A stretch of 64,000 bases of DNA from Oscillospiraceae bacterium (GCA_020025275.1 JAHHSI010000008.1:1-64000); one strand, 5' to 3'; positions 16,990 through 25,416 are shown, counted from the stretch's first letter. The notes: generated by a model from the sequence alone, not told the origin. A program made the numbers and translations.

Positions 16990-17712
16990 TTGGAAAAAAC
17001 AGATCAGCTCTGGCCCGGCGGCCCCCGCTTCCTCTTCGATGATACGCTCTTCCAGCCGGGGACCGACTCCTTTTTGCTGGGTGCCTTCCCCCGGCTTCGG
17101 CGCGGCGAACGCGTCTGCGATCTGGGCGGCGGTACAGGGCTGCTGGGAATGCTGCTTCTGGCGCGGGAGCCCTCCCTCCATGTCACAGAGGTGGAAGTGC
17201 AGCGCCGGGCCTGTGCGCTTTGCCTCCGCAACGCCGCCCTGAACCGGCTGGAGCACGCGATGGAGTGCCTGGAGGCCGATCTCCGGGATCTGCCCATGCT
17301 GCGCCCCGGTTCCTTCGATCTGGTGGTAGCCAATCCCCCCTATTTTACCACGTCCGGCGGGGCACAGGCACAATCCCAGGCACGGCGCACTGCACGCTCG
17401 GAGGTGTCTTGTACGTTGGAGGACATTCTGTCCGCAGCGGCACGGCTTTTGCGCTGGGGCGGCCGTCTGGCACTGGTCTTTCGCACCCAGCGCATGGCGG
17501 AACTGATGGCCGCCGCCCGCAGCCACGGGCTGGAGCCCAAGCGGCTGCGCCTTGTGCAAACCACGATCACCGCCGCCCCCTCGCTCTTTTTGTTGGAGTG
17601 TCGCCGCGGTGGAAACACGGGGCTTCAGGTGGATCCGCCCCTTCTGCTGCAAGGGCCGGACGGCCGGCCCACGGCGGAACTGGACGCCATCTATTTCAGA
17701 GATATGAGGTAA
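16990..17712 (+). CDS. tRNA1(Val) adenine-N6 methyltransferase family (TrmN6/YfiC-like)
   Basis: A 240-residue class I SAM-dependent methyltransferase. Motif I is CDLGGGTGLLGMLLL and the catalytic N6-adenine motif is NPPYF, in DLVVANPPYF. This pattern, with the N-terminal FRFxxDxxLL-like segment (RFLFDDTLFQPGTDSFLLG), marks the YfiC/TrmN6 group that modifies A37 of tRNA-Val. The start is a TTG at 16990, 8 bases after AAAGGAGG; the frame upstream overlaps the ferredoxin terminator and is not real coding. It is followed after 4 bases by rsmI, a pairing common in Firmicutes (YabB-YabC). Confidence 0.9.
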   Translation: MEKTDQLWPGGPRFLFDDTLFQPGTDSFLLGAFPRLRRGERVCDLGGGTGLLGMLLLAREPSLHVTEVEVQRRACALCLRNAALNRLEHAMECLEADLRDLPMLRPGSFDLVVANPPYFTTSGGAQAQSQARRTARSEVSCTLEDILSAAARLLRWGGRLALVFRTQRMAELMAAARSHGLEPKRLRLVQTTITAAPSLFLLECRRGGNTGLQVDPPLLLQGPDGRPTAELDAIYFRDMR

Positions 17713-17716
17713 GCAT

Positions 17717-18553
17717 ATGGCAGGAACATTATATTTGGTGGCCACTCCCATCGGGAATCTGGGCGATTTTTCCCCACGGGCAGTGGATACCTTGACACAA
17801 TCCGATTTTATCGCCGCAGAGGATACCCGGGTATCCATGAAACTGCTGAATCATTTCGGGATCAAGAAGCCCATGGTCAGCTATCATGAGCACAATCGAG
17901 CCGCCGCCGGGGCCGCCATTGTGGATCGGCTCCTCGCCGGCGAGACCTGCGCCTTGGTCACCGATGCCGGTACACCGGCCATCAGCGATCCGGGGCAGGA
18001 TCTGGTACAGCTCTGTGCTGCCGCCGGTGTCACGGTACAGAGTATCCCCGGCTGCTGCGCCTGCATCACGGCGCTGGCCGTGTCGGGGCTGCCCACCGGC
18101 CGTTTCACCTTTGAAGGATTCCTCTCCGCCAATAAAAAGGAGCGGCGCACCCGGCTGCAGGAGCTGCAAAATGAGGAGCGCACCATGGTTTTTCATGAGG
18201 CTCCCCATAAGCTGCGCTCCACTTTGGCCGATATGCTGGAGCTTCTGGGTGACCGCCGGATCTCCCTGTGCCGTGAACTGACCAAGCTCCATGAGGAGAC
18301 GCAGCGCACCACGCTGCAAGCGGCGGTGGAGTATCATCGTGACCATGAGCCCCGTGGTGAATATGTGTTGGTAGTGGAGGGTGCCCCCCGCCAGGAGACA
18401 CCCATGCTCACCATGGAAGAAGGCGTGCGCCGCATTCTGAAGCTGCGTGACGACGGCGTACGAATGAAGGACGCCGTGCGTCAGGTTTCCTCCGATACCG
18501 GCTTAAACAAAAATGACCTCTATGCTGCCGCCTTGCAGGCCGCCGATGCATAA
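17717..18553 (+). CDS. rsmI: 16S rRNA (cytidine-1402-2'-O)-methyltransferase
   Basis: Methylates the ribose of C1402 in the ribosomal decoding centre. The 278-residue protein starts MAGTLYLVATPIGNLGDF, and contains AEDTRVSMKLLNHF and ALVTDAGTPAISDPG, signatures of the tetrapyrrole-methylase-like RsmI family. Length and motif order are standard. It is the second gene of a two-gene unit with the tRNA methyltransferase and is ended by a strong hairpin at 18566-18604. Confidence 0.96.
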   Translation: MAGTLYLVATPIGNLGDFSPRAVDTLTQSDFIAAEDTRVSMKLLNHFGIKKPMVSYHEHNRAAAGAAIVDRLLAGETCALVTDAGTPAISDPGQDLVQLCAAAGVTVQSIPGCCACITALAVSGLPTGRFTFEGFLSANKKERRTRLQELQNEERTMVFHEAPHKLRSTLADMLELLGDRRISLCRELTKLHEETQRTTLQAAVEYHRDHEPRGEYVLVVEGAPRQETPMLTMEEGVRRILKLRDDGVRMKDAVRQVSSDTGLNKNDLYAAALQAADA

Positions 18554-18565
18554 ATATGAAATTGA

Positions 18566-18604
18566 AAGGAAGCCCTGCGCTAAATGCGCAGGGCTTCCTT
18601 TTTC
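18566..18604. terminator. Terminator between rsmI and the AbrB-type gene
   Basis: Long perfect stem AAGGAAGCCCTGCGC/GCGCAGGGCTTCCTT with a five-base loop. On the plus strand it is followed by TTTTT; on the minus strand by a weaker T-rich stretch, so it can serve both convergent genes. Confidence 0.9.
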
Positions 18605-18610
18605 CAGCTG

Positions 18611-18856
18611 TTATTCTTCTTTTTTCAGCTCCCGCAGACACTTGTGGCAGACGTTCTTTCCCTTAAACACCACCACATCTCGGATACTATCGCAAAAAAT
18701 ACAGCTCGGCCGATACTTTTTCAGCACAATGGACGCCCCGTCCACATAGATCTCCAGAGCATCTTTTTCTGCGATATCCAGTGTTCTGCGTAGTTCAACC
18801 GGTAGAACGATCCTTCCCAACTCGTCTACCTTTCTCACGATACCAGTAGATTTCAC
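18611..18856 (-). CDS. AbrB/SpoVT-type DNA-binding regulator with C-terminal zinc-ribbon-like Cys pairs
   Basis: An 81-residue protein starting MKSTGIVRKVDELGRIVLP, the signature of AbrB-like transition-state regulators (swapped-hairpin DNA-binding fold, about residues 1-48). The C-terminal part holds two Cys pairs (CIFC and CHKC) likely to bind zinc, an arrangement seen in many clostridial AbrB paralogues. The start is a GTG at 18856, 8 bases after AAAGGA; a TTG eight codons upstream overlaps the ribosome-binding site. It has its own promoter. Targets are unknown; control of stationary-phase or sporulation genes is a guess from family. Confidence 0.9.
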   Translation of the reverse strand: MKSTGIVRKVDELGRIVLPVELRRTLDIAEKDALEIYVDGASIVLKKYRPSCIFCDSIRDVVVFKGKNVCHKCLRELKKEE

Positions 18857-18900
18857 AGTATTTGTCCTTTCCTCCTCCAATTTTTCTGTGCTACATCATC

Positions 18901-18929
18901 ATTATGCTCTCTCTTTCGAGCCATGTCAA
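18901..18929 (-). promoter_or_regulatory. Promoter of the AbrB-type gene
   Basis: Minus strand TTGACA (18929-18924), 17 bases, CATAAT (18906-18901). Confidence 0.75.
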
Positions 18930-18953
18930 CTATTTTCCGCTAACTCTCCCTCT

Positions 18954-18996
18954 TTATATATACAAAACTACGCATACTCTGTGCATATCATACATT
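18954..18996 (+). promoter_or_regulatory. Candidate sigma-E type promoter region of spmAB
   Basis: Two sequences resemble the sigma-E -10 box (CATACANT): CATACTCT at 18973-18980 and CATACATT at 18989-18996. The first has a TATATA-type -35 candidate at about 18954-18960 and leaves room for a leader; the second would start transcription inside the ribosome-binding site. spmAB belong to the sigma-E regulon in B. subtilis. Low confidence. Confidence 0.35.
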
Positions 18997-19011
18997 ATAG
19001 GAGGTGTTGTC

Positions 19012-19590
19012 ATGGGCTTTATGTGGATCTGGGCAGGCATGGTTCTACTCTCCGTTCTCTTTGGCATCGGGAACGGCACACTGGACGCCGTGGGCCAGGC
19101 AGCTCTGGAAGGTGCATCCTCAGCTCTGGAGCTGGCTTTTGGTATGACGGGGGCTGTGTGCCTTTGGAGCGCCGTCATGGAGTTGATGCGCCGCTGCGGG
19201 CTGGCTGATGCTCTGGGCCGTCTCTTCCGTCCGCTCCTGCGGCGGCTGCTCCCCCGTGCCAGTCAAGACCGGGAAACCCTGGCCGCCGTGTCGGCCAACG
19301 TGTCGGCCAATCTTCTGGGGTTGGGAAATGCCGCCACGCCTTTGGGGATGCAGGCCGTCCAGCGGATGGCCGCCGACTGCGGCGGCGTTGCCAGTGATGA
19401 GCTGTGCCGTTTCGTGGTTTTGAACACAGCCTCCATCCAACTGCTGCCCACCACCGTAGCCAGTATCCGCTCTGCCTGCGGCTCGGCGGCCCCCATGGAG
19501 ATCCTGCCCGCCGTATGGATCACTTCGGTGCTGTCCGTCACGGCGGGACTGGCGGCTGCACGGCTACTGCAGACCATTTGGAGGAAGTGA
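19012..19590 (+). CDS. spmA: Spore maturation protein A
   Basis: A 192-residue membrane protein with several hydrophobic helices, starting MGFMWIWAGMVLLSVLFGI. The segment SANVSANLLGLGNAATPLGMQAV is the conserved core of SpmA, part of the nucleoside-recognition (Gate) family. SpmA and SpmB are needed for spore-core dehydration in B. subtilis. The ATG at 19012 follows AGGAGGTG. It runs directly into spmB (one base between stop and start), so the two are co-translated. Confidence 0.94.
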   Translation: MGFMWIWAGMVLLSVLFGIGNGTLDAVGQAALEGASSALELAFGMTGAVCLWSAVMELMRRCGLADALGRLFRPLLRRLLPRASQDRETLAAVSANVSANLLGLGNAATPLGMQAVQRMAADCGGVASDELCRFVVLNTASIQLLPTTVASIRSACGSAAPMEILPAVWITSVLSVTAGLAAARLLQTIWRK

Positions 19591-19591
19591 T

Positions 19592-20113
19592 ATGTCTTTT
19601 TCCACCGGCATCATCCCCGCCGTGCTGGCCGGGACCGCTTTGTGCGCCCTGCTGCGCCGGACAGACGGCTACGCTGCACTGACAGAGGGCGCTGCGCAGG
19701 GGCTCTCCGTCATGGTCAAGATCCTCCCATCTCTGATTGTCCTGCTGTCAGCCACCGCCATGCTACGTGCGTCCGGGGCGCTGCAGTGGCTGACCGACCT
19801 GCTCTCCCCTCTTCTCTCCGCTCTGGGGATCCCTCCGGAAGCCATGCCGCTGCTGCTGATCCGCCCCATCAGCGGCTCCGGTGCCCTCGCTGTGGGCAGT
19901 GACCTCATGGCCCGCTACGGGCCGGACTCCCACATCGGACGGGTCGTCTCCGTGATGCTGGGGTCTACCGAAACTACCTTCTACACCGTGGCCGTGTACT
20001 TCGGGGCGGCCCGGATCCGGCGCACACGCTATGCCATTCCGGCAGCGCTGACCGCCGATGCTGTAGGCTTTTGGGCGGCCTCTCTGAGTGTACATCTACT
20101 CTTTGGAAGCTAA
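19592..20113 (+). CDS. spmB: Spore maturation protein B
   Basis: A 173-residue hydrophobic Gate-family protein, partner of SpmA in spore maturation. The motif RPISGSGALAVGSDLMARYGPDS followed by MLGSTETTFYTVAVYFGA is diagnostic. Its ribosome-binding site (GGAGGAAG) lies within the last codons of spmA. The pair indicates that this organism makes endospores. A bidirectional terminator follows at 20176-20209. Confidence 0.94.
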   Translation: MSFSTGIIPAVLAGTALCALLRRTDGYAALTEGAAQGLSVMVKILPSLIVLLSATAMLRASGALQWLTDLLSPLLSALGIPPEAMPLLLIRPISGSGALAVGSDLMARYGPDSHIGRVVSVMLGSTETTFYTVAVYFGAARIRRTRYAIPAALTADAVGFWAASLSVHLLFGS

Positions 20114-20175
20114 GGCCCCGCCGCAGACAGCATCACCCATCGGCCATACAGCTCCACTGCCCCGACGCCAAGAAA

Positions 20176-20209
20176 AAAAGAGAGCGTATCGACCGATACG
20201 CTCTCTTTT
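20176..20209. terminator. Bidirectional terminator between spmB and argS
   Basis: AAAAGAGAGCGTATCG-AC-CGATACGCTCTCTTTT, a perfect 16-base stem with A and T runs on both sides; it suits convergent genes spmB (plus) and argS (minus). Confidence 0.9.
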
Positions 20210-20215
20210 GATAAC

Positions 20216-21958
20216 TTACATCTGCTCCGGGGCATTGCAGCCGATCAGAGCCATACCGCTGCGCAGAACGCTGCGTGCGGTATCGGCCAGCTTCAGACGG
20301 GCACGCAGAAGCTGCTCCTCTTCACCCTTGATCCGGCAGGCGCTGTAGAACTTGTGGAACGCAGCCGCCAGATCGGTGAGGTAGCGGTTGATATGGCTGG
20401 GGTCGTAGTCCCGGGCCGCCAGACGCACCGCCTCGCAGTAGACAGACAGCTGCTTGATGAGGGCCTTCTCGCTGTCCTCGTGGAGAAGGCTGAAGTCCAC
20501 CTCGCCGGCTGCCGGCACGGTGTAGCCCTCCGCCGCCAGCGCCTTGAGCAGCGTGCAGATCCGGGCATGTGCATACTGGACGTAGTACACCGGGTTCTCG
20601 CTGTCCTCCCGGACGGCAAGGCCCAGATCGAACTCCATCTGCGTCTCCGGCTTGGCGTTGAAGAAGTAGCGGCAGGCGTCCACGGGGATCTCGTCCAGCA
20701 GATCGGTGAGGGAAATAGCCTTGCCGGTACGCTTGGACATACGCACCACCTCGCCGTCACGCACCAGCTTCACCAGCTGCATCAGCACGATGTCCAGCCG
20801 CTCGGTGCCGTTGAGGCCCAGCGCATCCATGGCGCCCTTGAGCCGGGCCACGTGGCCGTGGTGGTCAGCGCCCCAGATGTTGATGACCTTGTCAAAGCCA
20901 CGGACGGCAAATTTGTTGCGGTGATAGGCAATGTCGGCGGCAAAATAGGTGTAGAATCCGTTGGCACGGCGCAGTACATCGTCCTTCAGACCCAGTTTCT
21001 CGATCTCCTCATCGCTCTTACCGGCCTTCTTGAGCTGCTCTGCCAGGATCCGGCTGGTGTTGAGCCACAGGGCGCCGTCCTTTTCATACGTATAGCCCAG
21101 TTCGGTCAGCTTGCTCACGGAGTCGGCTACATAGCCGCTCTCATGGAGGGAGGACTCGAAGAACCACTGGTCATAGTGGATCCCATAGCGGGCCAGATCA
21201 TGCTGCATCTTGGGGATATTGCGGCTCAGACCGAACTTGGCCAGCGCATCGTGGCGCTCCTGCTGCGGGCACTCGAGATACTTCTCGCCCTCCTGCTCAT
21301 AGAAGGCCTGTGCCAGCTCACGGATGTCATCGCCGTGATAGCCGTCCTCCGGGAACTCCACGGCGTCCTCGCCGCGGATGATCTGGAGGTAGCGGGCTTC
21401 CAGACTCTTGGCGAACTTCTCGATCTGGTTGCCGGCGTCGTTGACATAGAACTCACGCCACACATCGGCGCCGGACTTTTGCAGCACGGAGGCCAGCGTG
21501 TCGCCCAACACGCCGCCACGGGCGTTGCCCATGTGCATGGGGCCGGTGGGATTGGCGGAAACGAACTCCACCATATACTTCTTGCCGGCGAGCAGATCGT
21601 TGCTGCCGTAGGCCTCCCCCTCCGTCTCCACGGCGGCCACCGTGTCGGCAAACCACGTATCGCCCAGACGGAAATTCAAAAAGCCGGGGCCGGCCATCTC
21701 CACCGATGTGAAATAGGAGCCCTCCAGCGCCATGTGGTCCATGAGGATCTGGGCCACCTGACGGGGGTTCATCCGCATCGCCTTGGCCGCGGCCAGGCAG
21801 AAGGTGGTGGTGTAGTCTCCGTTGGAGGTATCCTTGGGGATCTCCACGGAGGGACTCACGGAAACCTCGGGCAGCAGGCCCTCGGCATTCGCCTTTTTCA
21901 GTGCCTCCAGCGTCAGCTGCAGCACCTGATCTTTGGCATTTTGGATCATATTGGTCAT
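20216..21958 (-). CDS. argS: Arginyl-tRNA synthetase
   Basis: Charges tRNA-Arg in the cytoplasm. The 580-residue class I enzyme has the N-terminal tRNA-binding domain, the HIGH-like motif in NPTGPMHMGNARGG, a KMSKS-like RMSKRTGKAISL, and the DALR anticodon-binding domain at the C-terminus. The start at 21958 has AAGGAG 10 bases upstream; a second in-frame ATG three codons later is too far from it. It is the last gene of murI-DUF1934-argS; the DUF1934-argS pairing also occurs in B. subtilis (ywiB-argS). Confidence 0.96.
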   Translation of the reverse strand: MTNMIQNAKDQVLQLTLEALKKANAEGLLPEVSVSPSVEIPKDTSNGDYTTTFCLAAAKAMRMNPRQVAQILMDHMALEGSYFTSVEMAGPGFLNFRLGDTWFADTVAAVETEGEAYGSNDLLAGKKYMVEFVSANPTGPMHMGNARGGVLGDTLASVLQKSGADVWREFYVNDAGNQIEKFAKSLEARYLQIIRGEDAVEFPEDGYHGDDIRELAQAFYEQEGEKYLECPQQERHDALAKFGLSRNIPKMQHDLARYGIHYDQWFFESSLHESGYVADSVSKLTELGYTYEKDGALWLNTSRILAEQLKKAGKSDEEIEKLGLKDDVLRRANGFYTYFAADIAYHRNKFAVRGFDKVINIWGADHHGHVARLKGAMDALGLNGTERLDIVLMQLVKLVRDGEVVRMSKRTGKAISLTDLLDEIPVDACRYFFNAKPETQMEFDLGLAVREDSENPVYYVQYAHARICTLLKALAAEGYTVPAAGEVDFSLLHEDSEKALIKQLSVYCEAVRLAARDYDPSHINRYLTDLAAAFHKFYSACRIKGEEEQLLRARLKLADTARSVLRSGMALIGCNAPEQM

Positions 21959-21962
21959 GGTG

Positions 21963-22403
21963 TTATTTCTCCTTCTCTTCTTTCTCTATTTGGATCCGCA
22001 GGCAGACATCCGAAACCGGCGTCCCTCCGGACAGCATGGTGTAGTCCATTTCAATGGTGCCCTGTTCTTCTCCCTCCAGCGTCCATCGGACGCGTCGGGT
22101 GATAATGCCCATTTCCAGCACCGCCCCGCCGGCCCGCAGGCGCAGCACCGTGTCCTGCTCCGGGTTCAGCTGCAGCGTATACCCGGCGGAGGTGTTGTGC
22201 ACCGTGATCCCCTCCCCGGTCATCCTGACTGCGTTGTTGCTGCGCTGGCCCGTCTCGTCGATGGCGCTGTAGCGCAGGTGATAGCCGTCCTCATCGTGCC
22301 GGAGCAGTCCCCGGCCGGTCTGGCACATCTCCTCACGCTCTCCCTGTGCAGTGATCACACTGCGAATCATCACGTTGATATGTCCTTCCACGGCGCACCT
22401 CAC
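21963..22403 (-). CDS. DUF1934 (YwiB-like) small beta-barrel protein
   Basis: A 146-residue protein of the DUF1934 family, predicted to fold as a lipocalin-like beta barrel; its function is unknown. Visible features are alternating beta-strand patterns such as YHLRYSAIDETG and GTIEMDYTMLSGG, and a lysine/glutamate-rich C-terminus. The start is probably the GTG at 22403, which overlaps the murI stop by four bases (GTGA); a GTG at 22391 after GAGGTG is an alternative. The conserved link to argS suggests a role near translation or arginine metabolism, but that is inference only. Confidence 0.82.
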   Translation of the reverse strand: MRCAVEGHINVMIRSVITAQGEREEMCQTGRGLLRHDEDGYHLRYSAIDETGQRSNNAVRMTGEGITVHNTSAGYTLQLNPEQDTVLRLRAGGAVLEMGIITRRVRWTLEGEEQGTIEMDYTMLSGGTPVSDVCLRIQIEKEEKEK

Positions 22404-23209
22404 TCTGTCTCAAGCACTGCCGGCTCCACCGGGTTTTCCAGAGGCTCGTCCAAAAACGGGGCCGCCAGCTGACCGAACTCCGCGGGATCGCCGCTGGCGT
22501 ACAGGCGCAGCGAGCCCTCCCCCGCTGCAAGCAGATCCTTTTCCCGCAGCACATCTGCCAGTGCCCGTGCCGCCTCGGCACCGGCATTGACCAGCGTTAC
22601 CTCCGGTCCCATGATCTCTGCGATCACATCCTGCAGCAGTGGAAAATGCGTGCAGCCCAGAATCAGCGTGTCCACGCCCGTGGCCTTCATGGGCTCCAGA
22701 TACTCTCGAGCCACCAGTTCCACCACCGGGTCGCCTCGGCGATAGCGGCCGTTTTCCACCAGGGCCACAAAAAGCGGGCAGGCACAGCTGACCGTGCGGA
22801 CGGCGCCGTCCATGGTGCGCATCGTGCGCTCATAGACGCCGGAGCGCACAGACGCTGCCGTGGCAATAAGGCCGATCCGATGGTTGTCCGTCACCTCCAG
22901 GGCCCGTCGGCAGGCCGCATCCACCACGCCCAGCACGGGGATCTCGTTCTCCTGCTGCAGGGCAGGCAGCGCCGCCGTGGTGGCGGTGCCGCAGGCGATC
23001 AGTGCCGCCTTCACGTCCTTGGTGCGAAGGAATGCCAGATCCTGCCGGGAGTATCGGACCAAGGTTTCCTCCGACTTTCCGCCATAGGGGACACGGGACG
23101 TGTCTCCCAAGTATATAATGTTTTCAGAGGGGAGGAGTCTCCGCAGCTCCCGAACGGCCGTCAGGCCGCCCAACCCGGAGTCAAACACTCCCACAGCTCT
23201 GTGATCCAT
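22400..23209 (-). CDS. murI: Glutamate racemase
   Basis: Converts L-glutamate to D-glutamate for peptidoglycan. The 269-residue protein starts MDHRAVGVFDSGLGGLTAV. The two catalytic cysteines are at about residues 73 (IACGTATT) and 186 (LILGCTHFPLL). The usual CNT motif after the first Cys is CGT here; I have seen this variant in some Clostridia, and it need not mean loss of activity. It is the first gene of its operon, with its own promoter (23280-23252), and overlaps the DUF1934 gene by four bases. Confidence 0.94.
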   Translation of the reverse strand: MDHRAVGVFDSGLGGLTAVRELRRLLPSENIIYLGDTSRVPYGGKSEETLVRYSRQDLAFLRTKDVKAALIACGTATTAALPALQQENEIPVLGVVDAACRRALEVTDNHRIGLIATAASVRSGVYERTMRTMDGAVRTVSCACPLFVALVENGRYRRGDPVVELVAREYLEPMKATGVDTLILGCTHFPLLQDVIAEIMGPEVTLVNAGAEAARALADVLREKDLLAAGEGSLRLYASGDPAEFGQLAAPFLDEPLENPVEPAVLETE

Positions 23210-23251
23210 GACAGAACCTCCCTATGTGACTCATACGATTGTAACTAATTT

Positions 23252-23280
23252 ATTATACTATTGAAAAGCGTTGGAAACAA
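23252..23280 (-). promoter_or_regulatory. Promoter of the murI operon
   Basis: Minus strand TTGTTT (23280-23275), 17 bases, TATAAT (23257-23252). Confidence 0.65.
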
Positions 23281-23334
23281 GTGAAATTTTGGAGTATTTC
23301 CCCACTTTTTTCGGTAGTATTTTCTGTCGTGGTC

Positions 23335-23343
23335 TGCTATAAT
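23335..23343 (+). promoter_or_regulatory. Extended -10 promoter of the 137-aa unknown gene
   Basis: TGCTATAAT (23335-23343) matches an extended -10 box; no good -35 is visible. It is divergent from the murI promoter about 60 bases away. Confidence 0.6.
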
Positions 23344-23403
23344 GCTTTTATTCTATGGGCAGGTGGGGGTTCCTCCCCGGCAAAACCAATCGGAGGTGGC
23401 ATT

Positions 23404-23817
23404 TTGGAAATCAAATTAAGCGAAAAACAGTTCCGGCGGCTGTTGGATCTGGTGTATATTGGTAATTGGGTGCTCAACTCCACCCGGGGCGACGACCGGA
23501 TCCGTCAATACGACGAGGTGGAGAGCCTGCTCTTCTCCCACTGTCCCGCCCACGGCATGGCCTCCCTCACCGAGCTGTATCAAGGGACACTGATCCCCTC
23601 CCGTGCCTTTGCCGAGGGCGGCATCCATGAGGCGATCATGGCCTACGAGGACACCGTTTTCTTTGAGATCCTGGCTCAGGAGCTGGCACTGCGTGATCTG
23701 GACGATCCCCCTGTCACTGCGGAAAACTACGAGGAGATCATGGAGCGTATGAACCTCTATCTGGGAGAATTTGAGCGCCACGGCACCGACAACATCACCG
23801 TGGATATGGACCCATGA
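23404..23817 (+). CDS. Conserved hypothetical protein, acidic, 137 aa
   Basis: I do not recognise a named family. The TTG start at 23404 follows GGAGGT by 7 bases, and the product begins with EIKLSEKQFRRLLDLVYIG. It appears soluble and helical, strongly acidic toward the C-terminus (DLDDPPVTAENYEEIMERM), with no signal peptide, membrane segment or Cys cluster. The extension upstream of this start includes the promoter and is not coding. It is a single-gene unit with an extended -10 promoter and a strong terminator, divergent from murI. Confidence 0.8.
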   Translation: MEIKLSEKQFRRLLDLVYIGNWVLNSTRGDDRIRQYDEVESLLFSHCPAHGMASLTELYQGTLIPSRAFAEGGIHEAIMAYEDTVFFEILAQELALRDLDDPPVTAENYEEIMERMNLYLGEFERHGTDNITVDMDP

Positions 23818-23839
23818 GTTTTGGGCCGGACAAACAGTA

Positions 23840-23873
23840 AAGCGGCGGAAGAGATCTTCCGCCGCTTTTTTTG
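23840..23873 (+). terminator. Terminator after the 137-aa gene
   Basis: AGCGGCGGAAGA-GA-TCTTCCGCCGCT followed by seven T. Confidence 0.9.
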
Positions 23874-23915
23874 ATCCAACCATGGCCGTCCGGAAACCGC
23901 CATCGATGCGTATTC

Positions 23916-25286
23916 TTACATGATCTCTGCCAGATGGCGGGCCACATGGACGCCGCTGGCGCTGGCATGGCTGAGGGAGTGGGTGACGCCGCTGCCGTCG
24001 CCGATCACATAGAGTCCCTTGTGACAGGTCTCCAGATTCTCGTCCAGCTCCACCTCCATGTTGTAGAACTTCACTTCCACACCGTACAGGAGCGTATCGT
24101 CGTTGGCCGTGCCGGGGGCGATCTTATCCAGTGCGTAGATCATCTCAATGATGCCGTCCAGAATCCGCTTGGGCATCACAAGGCTCAGATCGCCGGGGGT
24201 CGCTGCCAGCGTGGGGGTCACAAAGCTCTCGGACAGACGCTTGACCGTGCTGCGCTGCCCGCGGATCAAATCGCCGAAGCGCTGCACGATAACGCCGCCG
24301 CCCAGCATATTGCTCAGCCGGGCAATGCTCTCGCCATAGCCGTTGCTGTCTTTGAACGGCTCGGAGAAATGCTTGGCCACCAAAAGGGCGAAGTTAGTGT
24401 TCTCCGTGTGGAGCGCCGGATCTTCATAGCTGTGGCCATTGACGGTGACAATACCGTTGGTGTTTTCGTTGACCACCACACCGTGGGGGTTCATGCAGAA
24501 GGTGCGGACACGGTCCTGGAACTTGGCGGTGCGATAGACGATCTTGCTCTCATAGAGTTCGTCGGTAAGGTGGGCGAACACCGCATAGGGCAGCTCCACA
24601 CGCACACCGATGTCCACACGGTTGGAGTGGGTAGGGATGTCCAGATCCCGGCACACCGTCTCCATCCACTTCGAGCCGCTGCGGCCCACGGAGATCACGC
24701 AGTATTTGCCGGTGTACTCCGCCTTGTCGGTGGTGACGATATAGCCCTCGTCGGTGTGCTTGACCTGCCGCACCGGAGTATCGAAGAAGAAATCCACCTG
24801 ATCCTTCAGACGGTTATAGAGGTTCTCCAGCACCACATAGTTGATGTCGGTGCCCAGATGGCGCACGGATGCGTCCAGCAGGTGCAGGTCGTTCTCCAGA
24901 CAGAGCTTTTTGATGTGGGTGTTGCCGGTGGAGTAGAGCTTTGTTCCCTGTCCGCCGCAGGCCATGTTGATCTCATCCACATACTCCATCAGCTCCAGCG
25001 CCTTATTTTTGCCGATGTAGTCGCACAGCGTGCCGCCGAATTGGTTGGTAATATTATACTTGCCGTCGGAAAAGGCACCGGCGCCGCCGAAGCCGTTCAT
25101 AATGGCACAGGTGGGGCACTTGATGCAGGATTTGACCTTATCGCCATCGATGGGACAGCGGCGGCGGGCCAGCTCGTGGCCGGCCTCAAAAACAGCCACC
25201 CGGAGACCCGGCTTCTTCTCCATCAGTTCATAGGCAGAGTAGATACCGCCGGGGCCGGCGCCAATGAGTAAAACGTCATAGTTCAT
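23916..25286 (-). CDS. FAD-dependent dehydrogenase (COG2509-like)
   Basis: A 456-residue flavoprotein. The N-terminal dinucleotide-binding motif is GAGPGGIYSAYELM (about residues 8-22) and a second FAD contact is seen in GLYVIGDGSGVTHSLSHA near the C-terminus. A Cys-rich loop (RRRCPIDGDKVKSCIKCPTC, about residues 42-61) is typical of these uncharacterised dehydrogenases. The reaction and substrate are unknown. It is monocistronic, with a promoter at 25351-25324, and convergent with the 137-aa gene. Confidence 0.88.
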   Translation of the reverse strand: MNYDVLLIGAGPGGIYSAYELMEKKPGLRVAVFEAGHELARRRCPIDGDKVKSCIKCPTCAIMNGFGGAGAFSDGKYNITNQFGGTLCDYIGKNKALELMEYVDEINMACGGQGTKLYSTGNTHIKKLCLENDLHLLDASVRHLGTDINYVVLENLYNRLKDQVDFFFDTPVRQVKHTDEGYIVTTDKAEYTGKYCVISVGRSGSKWMETVCRDLDIPTHSNRVDIGVRVELPYAVFAHLTDELYESKIVYRTAKFQDRVRTFCMNPHGVVVNENTNGIVTVNGHSYEDPALHTENTNFALLVAKHFSEPFKDSNGYGESIARLSNMLGGGVIVQRFGDLIRGQRSTVKRLSESFVTPTLAATPGDLSLVMPKRILDGIIEMIYALDKIAPGTANDDTLLYGVEVKFYNMEVELDENLETCHKGLYVIGDGSGVTHSLSHASASGVHVARHLAEIM

Positions 25287-25323
25287 AGGATTTTCTCCTT
25301 TTTTCCATAATCATACATTCTGT

Positions 25324-25351
25324 ATTATACGCCAATTTTCTCAAAATGCAA
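25324..25351 (-). promoter_or_regulatory. Promoter of the FAD-dependent dehydrogenase gene
   Basis: Minus strand TTGCAT (25351-25346), 16 bases, TATAAT (25329-25324). Confidence 0.72.
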
Positions 25352-25387
25352 GCCCTACTCCTGCCCTCTTTTCCCTGCGATCCTCTC

Positions 25388-25416
25388 TTGTGCACCTCCT
25401 TCATGTATGATATATT
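25388..25416 (+). promoter_or_regulatory. Promoter of thyA-folA
   Basis: TTGTGC (25388-25393), 17 bases, TATATT (25411-25416). Confidence 0.6.
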
